This document shows, one piece after another, positions 1 to 12,745 of a DNA stretch of 64,000 nt. Below the pieces are notes generated by a model, which saw only the letters and a list, made by a program, of their open reading frames with translations, did no database searches and had not been told where the DNA came from. The stretch spans positions 77,078,572 to 77,142,571 of the forward strand of contig CM054116.1 of assembly GCA_028673005.1 (NCBI GenBank), given 5' to 3'. The translations under genes and the position numbers were made by a program. The stretch is from Tanypteryx hageni. Taxonomy: Eukaryota > Arthropoda > Insecta > Odonata > Petaluridae. Numbering within the stretch: the first letter of the stretch is position 1; each line of letters starts with the position of its first letter.

Positions 1-75
1 CACCCTCTCCGCTCGTCACTCTCCTCTTCCCTCACTCCGTTTCTCCCTCCGTTTCTTTCCTAACCTCCCCCTTCC
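1..75. repeat. Pyrimidine-rich low-complexity tract
   Basis: The window opens in a C/T-dominated stretch on the + strand with almost no purines. It belongs to the same compositional class as the larger tracts further in. From about 76 to 379 I see nothing recognisable beyond mixed-composition DNA. Confidence 0.6.
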
Positions 76-379
76 TCGGGAACCCCTTCACGCTCCCAAA
101 TCTCGTCCCATCTATTCGGCCTGCCCGAGCTCTGCCTTTTGATCTTCGGATCTGCCGCGCTTATATTCTTGGCCAGGGCTGACCCGCCTATCAGGTTACA
201 AAACTCCCTCGCGACCATTTATTTTTGGTCGATCCTCCTCTGTCGTACGAGAAAAGGGGTGGTTTTTTTTCGCCAAAGCTCTGTTGTGGAAGTTTAAGGT
301 TTCGTGAGAAACCTATTACTCTCTTTCCCTTGGAGAGCTTTCTCTCGCATATGATATTTCTATACTATTTCTGACCGCG

Positions 380-690
380 CAAAAGTCAACGCTCCGTCCT
401 TCGGAAGGGACCTTAAACAGTTGGACCCCTTGGTGCTCTCTGCAAAGAGTAGGCAAATTCCGGCACCAGGTTTCCCTCCTCCCTTCTGTGCGTGTGTGGC
501 CGGTGTGGAAGGCAACGGGAAACCACGGCACCATGTATTTATATTCCCTAGTCAAACCAATCAATGAATTGGTAGGACCTGCCGTAAGACAGAACACTAG
601 AATGAATGATGATTATTATTTCTATACTATTTTGGTTCATCATGCGGGTAAGGACGATGCTCTTTTTATTGAGTAATTTGGTTTTAGGGC
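380..690 (+). repeat. tRNA-derived SINE body, 5'-truncated or diverged copy
   Basis: Positions 383-480 carry the same body as the SINE copies at 28640-29054 (minus) and 34157-34460 (plus). The shared core includes CTCCGTCCTTCGGAAGGGAC, then a TTAA(A/G)CAGTTGG block, then a GGTGCTCT...AAGAGTAGGC block, then a GGTTTCCCTC block. Unlike the other two copies, no tRNA-like A/B-box head is visible upstream, so this copy is truncated or its head has decayed. The right end runs into a GATGATTATTATT-like A/T-rich tail at 605-630, but the exact edge is uncertain. Open frames on either strand here are by-products of the repeat. Confidence 0.7.
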
Positions 691-2876
691 ATGTACTATC
701 TTGAGGCATTATATGGTATATGTACAACTTTTACCTTTGTCACTCCGTTCATACATCACCGTCCTTTTAATCGATACCCCAATTTTCACACAATTTCCCA
801 GCAAGACTTTCTACCGTCACTTCTATTGTTCCTCATTTAGTAACTTTTACCGGTACAATTGGCCTTTTTAAGTTGATTTTTATATACGCTGAATTCGTGT
901 CATTCACATATTTTAGTGTCATCGGAAAATTGTATTTGATGAAAATTGAAATCGATCATGTACAATTAAGGTTGAAATCGATCTTCAATTTGTTCAAACT
1001 GCTGCAATTAAATGGATGCATGTTTTAAAACTATGCTGCTCTTTTCATCGATCATCAATTTGGTCATCTTACTGTTAGTATCGGTGTAAAAAAAAGGAAA
1101 GCATTTTAATCAAGTGTATCACATATGGGAAAAAATATTCGCACGTTTATACGAATTGAAAAGAAAACTTATTGAAATAATTATCTATTCGATGCCCAAT
1201 TTCATCACAGTGGTTATATGTTGTTATAAATGATGCCAATCCTGATTTACTCTCATCTTTATTTTTTTTATATCTTTTGATATCAATATGCAAATTAAAA
1301 TTTAAAAAAAAACATTTGCACAACTCAAGGATACACATGTTAGGCAGGGACGACTCAAGTTACAGCATAAACACGGTACCTAATAAATTAAATGTTAAGA
1401 AAACTTTATATTATTCAAACGGGCGAGGATTGAGATGCAAATTTAAATAACGGGAGGTACAAAATTTGTGAATTTTTCTTGAAAATCCAAAGTTACTTGG
1501 AGTTACGAGAAGATACAACAATGTTCGTCTAGGTAATGTGCGGCGTTTTCTTGGACTGTCATTAATTCCTTGTAAACTTCAATCTCTGAAGTCTAACTAC
1601 ATTTTATATTACTATGCCCCGAATGGAATGGAGGTGTAACTTGTCTTATTCCGTTTTCATCTGGGGCTAAATCTCATTTTGCTTCCCGTAATGAGTACAT
1701 AAAATGCCATAGAGATATTGGAACACCATATACAAATAATAGTTAAATTCCATCTGCCGAACCATCAAGTTACTTTTAGCGAACAATCATATTAACTGCC
1801 GTAGAAAATCTTTCTTTTCTAACATAGCATGGAATATAGATTTGTATCGTAAGGTGAGAAACGTTTATTTAACGGCTAACAACATTATATTTCGGTTTAA
1901 GGAACGTTATAACGTTACATATGATGATGCCGTTAACTCCGATAGCCAATAAAATCGTTGTTAAAACAATTTACAAATTTTGGCTACAAGGCAGCCGTCT
2001 TCAGTGGCGATCCGCCGATCGTCGATGCTAGAATTGCCTATCTGTTTACGTTCGCACTAAAGGTATAATATCAGCGTTCGAATTACAAAAGGAAAAAGTT
2101 AAGCCAGACATTTGCGACGATGATTAGGCACTTTATCTTACGCCAGTCAGAGCTGTTTTTTTATCGTGTCTGTGTCGTGCGTCTTCGTCTAGTTTTTTCC
2201 CCCACGAGTCCTATCTCTGTCGCGAACTATGCACCAGAAATGACGATTGTAACAATTTCTCTGCCTATCTCGTCGAAGGAGAGCACCGTCCCGCTTCGAG
2301 ACATTTATCGTTTATTTTCATTTTCCCTCGAAAGATATCCTTGTTTACAATCAAACGTTAGACAATCAAAGCACACGTGCTGTCTGCGGAATCCTTCCCC
2401 CTCCTCTCTCCCGCCCCCAAGGAACTTTGAGGGACGGTAGCAAAAATTACGTATCAGACCAACCGGGCCAGTAATGACATGTGTCCGTTTCAACTTGGTA
2501 GCAGCAGTCGCAGATATTAGGCACGTTTTTTATCCCCTCGTATAAAGTTGGATTAGTAGTAAACGTGTGTGTTTCGAATATCGTTTCAAATAACAGGAAG
2601 TTTTACGGTTGCATTGGCAGAAGATATTGCCCGCAAACAAGGGTATCACCGCTGTAGCGGAATAGCATTTACGCCAGTATTGAAGTTCGTAAGTCAATAT
2701 CTTTGAAGTACCATTGAAAAAATGCGAAATTGTTTTCATACCATATGCGTTTTTTCAGACATACGTATGTCTAAATTCGTCTTTATCGAAATTAATGTCA
2801 TTTTATTGGTTTGCGATTGGGAGGTCTATTTCTAGAGTTATATTGTGTGAGGATAGTAGTGTTAGGGTCATACGCA
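691..2876. other. AT-rich DNA without a recognisable gene
   Basis: Both strands are interrupted by frequent stops and I recognise no domain, splice-bounded exon or full-length repeat. Near 950-1065 a short phrase (ATCGAT followed by CAATTTG) recurs three times in degenerate form, hinting at an old local duplication. Confidence 0.5.
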
Positions 2877-3290
2877 GGGCCGGCGCAAGGCAGTTTGGCG
2901 CCCTACTCCAATCTAAATGATATTAAAAATCTAATAGATGAACATTATTGTTAATAGTAATCACACAATGACGTCTATAAGAACCGGTATTACTTAAATA
3001 TAATATTAATAAAAGACTTTTTTATTATTAAATATTTTTTTCGTAATTACTAAAAACAATGTTTTTCCACATTAAAAAACTTCCTGTAAGTAATAGCGGT
3101 AAAAATGGGCATTAAGAAGAATATTTTTAGCAAGAGATTAATCAAATCATAACTTTAGTCTCGTAAGTCAGTTGGTACGTCAACATTTTCAAGAATTACA
3201 CATTTTCCAAATCTTCCTCAGACCGCTAGTTTAAACTTCTTATACTTTTATGTAGTGCCGGTCCTAGACAATTGGCGGTCCCGGGCAAAT
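2877..3290 (+). repeat. hAT-like terminal sequences (two same-direction termini)
   Basis: At 2877 the sequence CAGGGCCGGCGCAAGG is followed closely by TTTGGCGCCC. At 3256 a related phrase, GTGCCGGTCCTAGACA followed by TTGGCGGTCCCGGGC, appears in the same direction. The first resembles the left end of the hAT relic at 17999. Starting with CAG and a GC-rich end around an AT-rich interior fits hAT non-autonomous elements. No matching right end or 8-bp duplication was found, so these are fragments. Confidence 0.45.
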
Positions 3291-4701
3291 TCATTTTTGA
3301 CGATCCCCCTTAACATTATTAAACACTCAGTATTGTGAGAAATAACTGTTAATTGATACAAACAAAAAGGCAATAATTAGATGAAAAGTTTCATTTCAAA
3401 TCACAATGAATTCATTTTAATGTTTTAAGTTTATTGTATCTTATAACTAAACTTCCATCAATGTTCACATAGTTACATTTTCTGAAATTAAATTTTCTTC
3501 AGTTATTTCACCTCTTTAAAGAAAGAAAGCAGATTATTTGCCGAATAAATAAGGTTCTTGGTTCGATTTACATTTTTTTGGGTGCATTCGTCACACACTC
3601 AGACAAATTGGTTGAAATAGGAAAACTATTTGCTAATCGCAAATTCATATCATCGCATCATACAAAAAAGAGGATTTCATTTCTTCAATATTCCGTATGA
3701 ATCTATAGATTTGCATGTTAAATCTCGTTTCTTTTTATCTTCGGAGATAGTCGCGTTCAGGTGAATGTTTATATTACCCTTACGTCACTGTCGTGAAGTT
3801 TGTATAACTTTTTCACCACGACATCAGTTGACTTTACAAAGAACCATTGATAAAAGCAGGTTTGCTTTTATACGGTATTGTCTTCGGTATCTTAGCAATA
3901 TATGTCAGTGTAATAAAATTTTGGAAATAAAGCATACATAAACAAACTTTGATAAGGTTCCAAGTGTCGGACTTCATTGTGTTTATTATTAAAAATTTTA
4001 TCTTGTAAAGTACATCTACATCTACATATTACCCTGCAAGTTACCTTGACGGTAGATGGCAGGGGGTGCCGCGCACCAAGTTCCTAACTAATTATTATTC
4101 ACTTATCTATTGTGGTCACGTATTGTCCTAGGGAAAAAGGACTCCTTATACCTCTCCGGTATAAGTATAGTATGCTTTGATTTTTTGTTGCGTTCGAATG
4201 GAGTTATACAAACAGAATTTCGTTTTTAGTGCTTTAAATTGATTATTAGTATCTAACGTTATTCACTACAACTATTTTATGATAAGAACCTAGCATAGAA
4301 GTTTTAAAGCAACGATTGCAAAAGCGTGCATACGAAGGTTCAAGCAGCTCTAGACTCAACCTTTAGAGCCAAAATTAAAGGATAATTAAAAAAGTCGTTA
4401 AAAGTGGAATGCTTAAATTTTAAAATTAATATATTGAATATATATTTGTATATTTGTCATGGTATAGTCCCAATTTTGATATTGGCTGAAATTTACTACA
4501 CCATAATACATCGAAAATTGTTTCTTTCGTCAAATTCTCCGTACATTACTGAAGGACTCAGTTCTTAACACCGTTTATTGTAAAACAATAGAAGAAAGTA
4601 TCGTTTAGAAGGTAGAGGACAGAAATAGTTTATTTCTTGGCATTTTTATAGTCAGAAAATTAAAAGTAAAATATTTAGTTTCGAAAAGTTATTGCATTCC
4701 A
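3291..4701. other. AT-rich DNA; possible old interspersed repeat at 4014-4330
   Basis: Most of the segment has no recognisable content. From 4014 it reads ACATCTACATCTACATATTACCC, then a short GC-richer block (TGCAAGTTACC...GGTAGATGGCAGGGGGTGCC). From memory this kind of TCTACA-led block recurs in other arthropod genomes as an unclassified interspersed repeat. There is no second copy in the window to prove it. Confidence 0.3.
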
Positions 4702-4957
4702 ATTACCGCAAATCGCGGCATATAAGGCATAAGACGACCCAAAATTTTCAATAAAAAATTTAGGTTTTAGGCAACATTCGCCAGATAAGACGACTATAAA
4801 ATATGAGAGCTGCTGCTATCTTGTAAAACTAGTGACGTTACCGAAGCGTCGGTTAATTTACGGGTTCTAATTTCGGTGTTCAATAAAATTTTGCCATATA
4901 TTTGTAAATGTTTCATTAGCATTTGGGCGAAAAGAAGAGCACGTCCTTATCGAATAC

Positions 4958-5431
<474 letters not shown>

Positions 5432-5487
<56 letters not shown>
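5432..5487. repeat. (TA)n microsatellite
   Basis: About 28 uninterrupted TA units directly follow the 3' terminus of retrotransposon copy 1. Confidence 0.95.
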
Positions 5488-5488
<1 letters not shown>

Positions 5489-5517
5489 CAACTTACGGAA
5501 AAGGAAAGGTAAAATGA

Positions 5518-5709
5518 ATATATGGATGTCAACAAGGTGTTGGGATGAGGAAACCCAGTGAGCACTCACCAATCAGACGACTTCAGGTTGGCGAGGCCCC
5601 GGGGATGTCGAAGCGACACACGTAAAATAACACAAAAACACAGAAACATCACAAACGTAGAAGCTTTCGGAACTACTCCTTCTTCCTCTTCCCAACACCT
5701 TGTTGACAT

Positions 5710-5717
<8 letters not shown>
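5518..5717. mobile_element. 200-bp MITE-like element with perfect 28-bp terminal inverted repeats
   Basis: The arm at 5518-5545 (starts ATATATGGATGTCAACAAGG) is the exact reverse complement of 5690-5717. The interior of about 144 bp is GC-richer and has no recognised coding content; the frame crossing it only arises by joining the palindrome to the next (TA)n and retrotransposon tail. (TA)n arrays lie on the right and 30 bp to the left, so a TA target duplication cannot be told from background. It could also be a foldback. Confidence 0.7.

Positions 5718-5763
<46 letters not shown>
5712..5763. repeat. (TA)n microsatellite
   Basis: About 26 TA units join the palindromic element to retrotransposon tail copy 2. 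Confidence 0.95.
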
Positions 5764-5765
<2 letters not shown>

Positions 5766-5768
<3 letters not shown>

Positions 5769-6128
5769 AAATGTGGACTTGGAGGAGAATGTTGAAAATA
5801 AAATGGACGGATAGGATGAAAAACGATGAAGTGCTACAAAGAATAGGAGAGAAGCGAATGATTATACAGACTATCAGAAAGAGGAAGGCTAACTGGGTTG
5901 GACATTACATGAGGAGAGAGAGTATGATTAAAGATGTGTTAGAAGGAAAACTAGATGGGAAAAGGGAAAGAGGTAGGAAAAGGTATCAGCTAATAGACGA
6001 TTTGAAAGGGAAAGAGAGTTATCAAGATATGAAGAGGACAGCGGAAAATAGGAGTATATGGAGAACCAGGTTTAACCATGAATAATCACGGACCTGTCTA
6101 CGGACAGACTACCTATGATGATGATGAT
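5766..6128 (+). pseudogene. Non-LTR retrotransposon ORF2 C-terminal tail, copy 2 (frame intact)
   Basis: This is the best preserved of three copies. The frame runs uninterrupted from MWTWRRMLKIKWTDRM through MIIQTIRKRKANWVGHYMRR, MIKDVLEGKLDGKRERGRKR and the terminal AENRSIWRTRFNHE to its stop at about 6082. The WxGHxxRR...EGKxxGKRxRGRxR...DDLK...W pattern is what I recognise from the C-termini of arthropod non-LTR retrotransposon ORF2 proteins. Reverse transcriptase and endonuclease domains are absent, so it is a 5'-truncated fragment. After the stop the 3' UTR ends in a short (ATG)n tail at 6115-6127, typical of RTE-like 3' microsatellite tails. Confidence 0.85.
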
Positions 6129-6343
6129 ATTGTTGATTACCTTTAGCAAACGTAAGTTTTACTTAGAAATATTTATGGTGGGAGTACTAGGAGTAAAGTG
6201 GTGCACAGCGGTTTTTAGGTTTCAAGTAGCCTTTAAGGATTTAAGGTTCACATTTTATGTTTCGCGTATAAGACGACTCCTAGTATTGGGGGGCTTTTTT
6301 TAAAACTTAAAAAGGTCGTCTTGTATGCCAGTATATACGGTAT

Positions 6344-7767
6344 CTAATTTCTCAGAGACGTGCTTGATCAAAATATTCATATAACTTACAAAAAAAAAAC
6401 CTTTTATTAATCCGTATATAATATATATAATAATATATAAACAACATTTGCACATTTTTCGTAACATTTTTTATCGTAATTTTAGAAGCACTGCTAATTA
6501 TCTTCATCGAGTTTCTAGAACATAATCATTTTGACCCTATTACTCATTTGCCAAGTTGTTTTTCATCAACAAATTATATGCCATTTTTTCAGCGTTTGTT
6601 TTGTAGTTTTACAAATTACCAGTATCTTTCTTAACGAATAATAACTAATTATATACCTATATTTAATATGCGAAAGAGATAATATGTTGATATGTAATAT
6701 ATTTCTACAAAATATGATTCAAATTATTTTCAATTGCGCCTAATGAATTTTATCGCCGAATCCCCGAACTCTTCTTCACTGTATTCTAAGCGGAGATTCT
6801 CATTTGTCTTTGCATCAACTTCAGCGGATTTATGTAATGCTACAGTAGTTATCACCTGTCATTATATGACTAAGGAGGGATGACACCAACATGATATTCC
6901 GTTTATTGTGCATTTCACAAAATTATACCCTGAAGATGCTTAACACTTTCTATGTATAATAAATTTAGCCGCAACTTTGTGGAGATCCATATTTGCAATA
7001 AAGAAGAAAGAACATTTTATATTAGGTGCCACTTGTTTTAATTAGGTTTATATGTGGCACATCATCATTAGGATTTCACCTTTTTCCTCAAACGTCTTCT
7101 TAATATCTCTTCCGAAATATAATAACAAATTTTAGATTTTTTATCGATGAAAAATCGCAACGGTTGGGTATAGGACAAATTATTTACTCGTAGGAGCATT
7201 TGCTCCGACTGCAATCTTATTTTTGGAAGCGTAGGAAGTAACGAACAAAAATTGTAGGGAATAACGAACGAAGGAGAAAGAAAATAATGTCATAATAACT
7301 CATTCCCGAATTTTACAAGATCCTCGCAACGATTTCTTCATTTCAGCTTATAAATTTGGAATTCGCTCAAAATAAGTTCCAAACGGCTCCTGTAATATAT
7401 AGTCGCCGTGAAAATTTACCATCGAGCGACGCAATTTACTTGTAATACATCACGCGGCAGGCGAACTCTTTTTTTACCAATGGTACGTTGGAGAGTAAAC
7501 AAAAAAAACTCGTCCATTCATTCCGAATTTAATACAATCCCCTAATGATCCGACTATGAGTGACAAATTCATGATCCTATACATGCGTGGTGTTTTGAAC
7601 ATCGTCCATATCAGATGTCTACTTCACGTTCTTATCCAAATATCTAAGAGCCTTTGTTTCCCCAAACCGCCTCCGCCAGCAATTAATCTCCCCTTTCCCC
7701 AATTTCCCTCCTGCACTCGATTCAAATTGAGATACAGGCGTGCTGTTTTGCATCGTATTATGTATCC
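6344..7767. other. AT-rich DNA without a recognisable gene
   Basis: Short imperfect (TA)n patches occur near 6413-6440. I see no exon, RNA gene or repeat end that can be defended. Confidence 0.5.
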
Positions 7768-9210
7768 TATCTATTTCATCCATTGATCCCCTCCCTCTTC
7801 CTCCCTCTCTCCTCCACCCTCTATATCTCGCCCTCTTCCTCTCCCTCTCTCTACTCGCCAAAAAATTCTTATTAATTATTTTAGCGCGGGAGTCGCTCTT
7901 GTTTTTTTCTCTCCTCCTCTCTTGTTCTCGGTCACCCGAAAACGCTATCGGTCGTCGAAAAATAAAAAGATCGCCACCCATAAAAACATTAACTAATCGG
8001 AAATGGACGAAAATGGAAATAAAAAAACACCATTTTTTGTCTTCTTTTTCAGGGATGCGCCTGCACATTTTCGGTGAAAATGTTAACTCCTAGGACGTTC
8101 GTCCAAGTCGATAATTTCCCACCGGTAGGGTGAGGCGACATTGTCGGGTGGAAAAAATAAGTAAAAAGTTCTCCGGGTTAGAGCCGATCGCGATAAAATA
8201 TTACCACTTTATATCAATTATCTCTCTTCATCTGTTCATCTTGCGCCATTTCCGGTAGTTCTATTCACCCTGCTCCTCTCACTCTCTTCCTCCCTTCCAA
8301 ACTCCTTATCCTTTAAACAATGCGTCATTTTTCCCCCTCACCCTCCTACTCCCACCACCGCCGCCGCCAGCACCACCACCTCCGCTAAAGCCACCTGAAC
8401 GTCCCCCTTACAGCCTTCCTTTCCGTTCTCATAGAATTGAGTTTTTCTCCCTTAATTCCTGCAATCTCTCTCTCTCACTCCTCGCGTCTCCAAGAAAAAG
8501 GGATTCGCCCCCCCCCTTTTCCTCCCTAATATCTCTCCCCCCTCCCTCTCTCATCTTCATCTGGCTTCCTCTCTCTCTTGCTCTCCTATTATCGTTCGTT
8601 CTCACCCATCGCTACGTTGCCATCTCCTCCTCTCACTCCCTCCCCCTTCTATCTCTCCCCTCTTTCTCCCGCATTTGCGTTATCTTTCTCTCTCCCTCCT
8701 ATCTTCTTTCCTCTCCCCTCCGTTTCACCCCCCCCCCCCCTCCTCCCTTTGGGCTGACAGCGCAGAGACATCTGGCGATGGGATCGGCAGATAAACCGGG
8801 GCCACTCCCTCCTTCACTTCCTCCCTCTCCTTCCCTCACCGCTCTTTCCATTCCCTCTCCTCTCTTCCCTTCCCCTCTCCTTTATAAAACCCTCCTCACC
8901 CTACCGAACTCCCCGCGCCAGTACCCACAGTCCTATCCTTCCCCTCCCTCCCTCTCTCCCTTCCTCTCGGTCCCCCCTCCTCCCTCCCTCCTTCCTTCCT
9001 TCCCTGTTTTCCAGCTCTCTTATCTCAGTTTCCCTTCCCTTATCATCTCCATTTATCTTCCCTCTCCGCGTTCCTGCCTCACGACCCCTCCCCCTTCTCT
9101 CTCTCTCTTCTCCCCTTCCCGACCTTTTCTCCTCCTACTCCCCCCTCTCCTCGCTCTTCCCCTCTCTTCGCCTCCCTTCCCCTGCCCCGCTTTTACTCCG
9201 GACTCCCCTT
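7768..9210. repeat. Long polypyrimidine tract(s) on the + strand
   Basis: Three dense C/T blocks (about 7775-7855, 8270-8750, 8795-9215) dominate, with (CT)n, CCCT and CCTCCC motifs and a poly-C run at 8729-8741. Open frames rich in Ser/Pro/Leu (plus) or Arg/Glu/Gly (minus) are direct consequences of this composition. The tract borders the CpG-rich region at 9200-10000, so part of it may be a promoter-proximal pyrimidine region. A TATAAAA motif lies at 8883-8889. Confidence 0.75.
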
Positions 9211-10000
9211 CTCCCCCTCTGGCAGTATTGCTCTTCGAGGTCTCCGGGAGACTCGTGGTGTCTGTGTTACTGACTGGTCGGGGCTTTTCCAAGCGTTGCC
9301 CGCCGCTCCGTGGGGCGGCGTGCTCCCGATACTTTTTTCGGTCTATTCTTCACAGCGTAGTCGTGGGTTCGAGGCAAGGTATTTCGTTCTTTCGCCGTCC
9401 TGTTGTTTTTTCTCCTCTCCCCGTCGACGCTCGTCCCTCTCACGCTCGCGAGAGAAGAGGGGATTTTTTTCGGGTTCCGTCTGGATGCGTGAGCTAAGGA
9501 ATGGGGCGCGTGCTGGAATAGTGCGTCTGAAAGGATATAGAGGAGGCGACGGGATGGCACTTTTGGGTCTGGCGGTCAAAGGTGAGTGTCATTTTCCCCG
9601 TGCGTGTGCTTTTTATTCGCGCAGGAGTGTCTCGCTTCTCTTTTGTTTTTCCCCTCCCCCCGGAATGTTTGTTTTGTCTTTTTGGTACGGTGTGGTGACT
9701 TGAATGCGACGCGCTCGAACTCCTTCACTTGTCACCTCATGGGAGGCGTGTTTTCATTGGCTCAGGCGGGTGGAGGGGTGGGAGGGGTCGTCGGCGGCGC
9801 CGTGTTGTTGTAAAATACCGCGAGCGTCATGCCGAAAGTGACAGAATTCGTTGTCGATTCCGCGGAAGTATCGTGGGTGCGAAGTATTTTCGCGTGGGAA
9901 GTATTTTTTGTTTTGGTTTTCACCCCGCTCGGCTTCTTGACGACTATTGTTGTCGCCGTCTTGGTAACTCCGCTGTTATATCCGTCGGAAGGTAGGTCAT
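9200..10000 (+). promoter_or_regulatory. CpG-rich region, candidate promoter / first exon
   Basis: GC content and CpG density rise sharply compared with the flanks (for example GCGTTGCCCGCCGCTCCG near 9292 and several CGCG/GGCGGCG clusters to 9800), then fall off after 10000. Two consensus-like splice donors lie inside: AAAG|GTGAGT at 9581/9582, preceded by an ATG at 9554 that would encode nine residues (MALLGLAVK), and GAAG|GTAGGT near 9991. This fits a 5' exon plus intron of a host gene transcribed rightward, but no protein family is recognisable. The composition is observed; the promoter role is inference. Confidence 0.35.
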
Positions 10001-12450
10001 AGAAAGTATGTTGTTTTCAGTTTTGGTTGACCTGTGCACTATTTCAAAATGTCTTAAGGGCTTACTTGAAATATAACTCGTGCCCGAGGTGTCTTTTGAA
10101 CTGACGGTAGAATCTCGGGATCGAGATTTGTTAAAGGTGATTCGTTTTTTGGAATGACAATCGGTCTTTTCTGCAGCTGTGGGGATACTTGTCAGTGTAT
10201 TTTTTCTAAGATACCATTTGGTAGTAGTTTACATGTCGCTTGCTGTTTTGGGACACTTATGAAGTTGTTTCTAAATGGTTGGCGAACATATTTTGGGACC
10301 TGTTGTGCATCTCTTTTTGCACGCAATTGACTAGCGGCTACAATATCTAGTTATTTTTATAGGAATTATACCTTTAGATTCTATTAAATAGCCACTCAAG
10401 GTCGTTTTCAACGGAGCTGTTAGGACGTTTTATCTTCGTTCCGGCCTTTGACTTTTGTGTTGAATTTTTACGTTATCTCTTGTTTAGTCGCGGTAATTAT
10501 CGTTTTTATCGAAAGAAGAGGACTCCTATGAGAGTAAAATTAAACTAGATAAGGTTTCTATACTCTAAGAAAATCACGTCCGTTTTAAATAAAGTAGCTT
10601 GTTGTTGATTTTTTATCAACCTGCATCGATTAAGAAAACTTCCGGCCTGCGCGGAAGTTGCTCTTCGTGTCAAAAATCTTTTGTGTCCTTTACTTGTTCA
10701 TGTATTTTAACAACGCTTGAATGGAAGTCAAAGCTAGTTTTGAAAAACTGGGATGATATTTGTGATGGTACAAAGATATCATATTAATACTATGAGTAAA
10801 ACTTGGTGCCCAAAGTTTTAATAAATGTTTCTTTGAGAGTTTCTCAGCTTTCTTGATTGGGTCCATGGCATCTGAAACCATTTCACTTTCAATGGTATTA
10901 TATAGGTTTTATTCAGTGTAGGTTCAATGTGGTTTTTACACTTGCAAACAATTCATTGATTATGCGTGTATAATTAGATGCTTAAATACATTGCATAAAG
11001 TAATTGGAGATTTCTTAGAAGAGTTACGAGTTCAATTTCAAATCATATCGCGTTATTTTTAATGCTCTCCAAGTAGTCGCTTCAAAATGCAGTTTATTTT
11101 ATTGCGTCATTGTCGTTGTGTCCCATTCTCTGTCTCTTCTGACAGAGCAAGAGGGCGTATCCAAGCACACTCGAGTTGACTGCCCTGGCAAATGCTATGC
11201 TCTCATCTCATATCACCGTCAGAGCGAATCTCACTATTCATCGCTGTGGAGGAATCGACTAACAATGTTTTTACTGATATATTTACGCTGAGGGAGCGAC
11301 CGATAAACATGTCCGTGAGATTGTAAACCTATATAAGTATTTGCTCTTTCATCCATTTTTTAGCAAGATTAAACTCAGCTAACGGTTTTCTTGTTTGCTT
11401 CTAACTGCTCAAATATTGCCGCTAAAAATTGTGAATCGGGTATCCTTACAACGGATTTGACGCTTCATTCTCTCACTGAAGTCTGACTGACAATTGCTGG
11501 TCTTTTCTTTTTTAAATAAAAAGGGAAAAATTCACGTGAGCATTACTCAGCCAATACGTGATGTATTATCATGATTTTTATGATGATATTTATTTTGAGA
11601 TATCATTTAATTGGGATCTAAGATTATTATTCGATAAGGGAACCAGGACGATATCGTTATCCTCGTTGAATCTCCGATGCGAGGTAGTCGGCGTGAGGCA
11701 ACGTGGTTTTATCATGAAAATAAAACACGTAGATGTAATTACGTCGGACGTTAAGACGAGGTGGAGAACAGAAAAAGGAGAAAAATAAGTTCTGCATCGT
11801 CTTCAAGTCTCGAAAGAGGAATACAGTAGGATTTTATACATTTTTTAAAATGTGCTCATTCATCGCAATCGAAGTTTCAGTTGCCCATACTTATTGTCTC
11901 GAATGTCGATTAATTTAATTCGGACGCAATTGAGAATATTTCGCAAAAACTGTGTATGAACATTTCATTTAGGTTTTTAAGCGTTGAAGTTTTGCCAGTG
12001 TTTTTAAAGACGTTTTCCTCGCCATTAACTTTATAGATGTTTTTATTTTAAACACACCGGTATATCCTCGGTCTCAAGTCAAAATAATGAAACAAAATGT
12101 CAATAAAAAGGAGAGAATATTTTATGTAGTTTACGCTGTTTATTTAGTGATGTAATGCATTCTGTTCTTAATTTCTTGAGGGAAAAATTTGCTAAATTTC
12201 GAAGCCCATCTGAGGTGCATGAATATCCAAACAAGTTTAGGAAAGGGAGGAGTTTACTTTTACAAAGCAAGAAGGAATATCGGATTTCCTCTCAATGAGT
12301 GTATATTTTTTATACATCTCAGAGTAATTCCCTCCTTCCTAAAGCTCCAAAAACCTGCGAAATTATTATTTTACATTTGAAGTAACAGTAGATATATTAA
12401 AGACATTTTTCATTTTCAAATAGGCCTTTTTTTAGTAAATATGTAGGATG
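10001..12450. other. AT-rich DNA without a recognisable gene
   Basis: If the CpG-rich region to the left is a 5' exon, this would be intron. The sequence itself shows only stop-rich frames. A slightly GC-richer island at 11105-11260 carries no recognised motif. Confidence 0.45.
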
Positions 12451-12745
12451 CCCAAGTTTTGGGCGAGCCGGGCGACTGCCCGGGGCGGCAAAGTGCATAT
12501 AGGGGGCGCTAGCCCGACCATCTATATATACATTACTTGCATGTGAATTAGTATTGGATATCAATTTATATAGAGGAAAAGTCGGAAATCTAGATAAAAT
12601 GCCTTTTACTTTTCATTACCGATTATTTTACGGAGAAATGAATAAATTAGCAAGTTCTTTTAAAAATATCTTAACAAACATTTACGGAAGGAGGCGCTGG
12701 AGCAGTTTCTCGACCGGTGCGCCAAAATATTTCGGGCCGCCCCTG
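12451..12745 (-). mobile_element. hAT-like MITE, family A copy 1
   Basis: Read on the minus strand, the element begins CAGGGGCGGCCCGAAA with TTTTGGCGC close by and ends in GGGCGAGCCGGGCG-type sequence. It is homologous along its length to 33575-33859, which lies in the opposite orientation. Shared interior landmarks include CATTACTTGCA, ATCAATTTATAT, GAATAAATTA and the ACATTAACGGA/ACATTTACGGA block. The GC-rich ends around an AT-rich core and a CAGGGGCG terminus fit hAT non-autonomous elements. I found no clean 8-bp duplication, so the edges may be off by a few bases. Confidence 0.75.

Noticed and set aside
8778..9497. 239-codon plus-strand Pro/Ser-rich frame
   Set aside because: Runs through a polypyrimidine tract; composition alone explains it.
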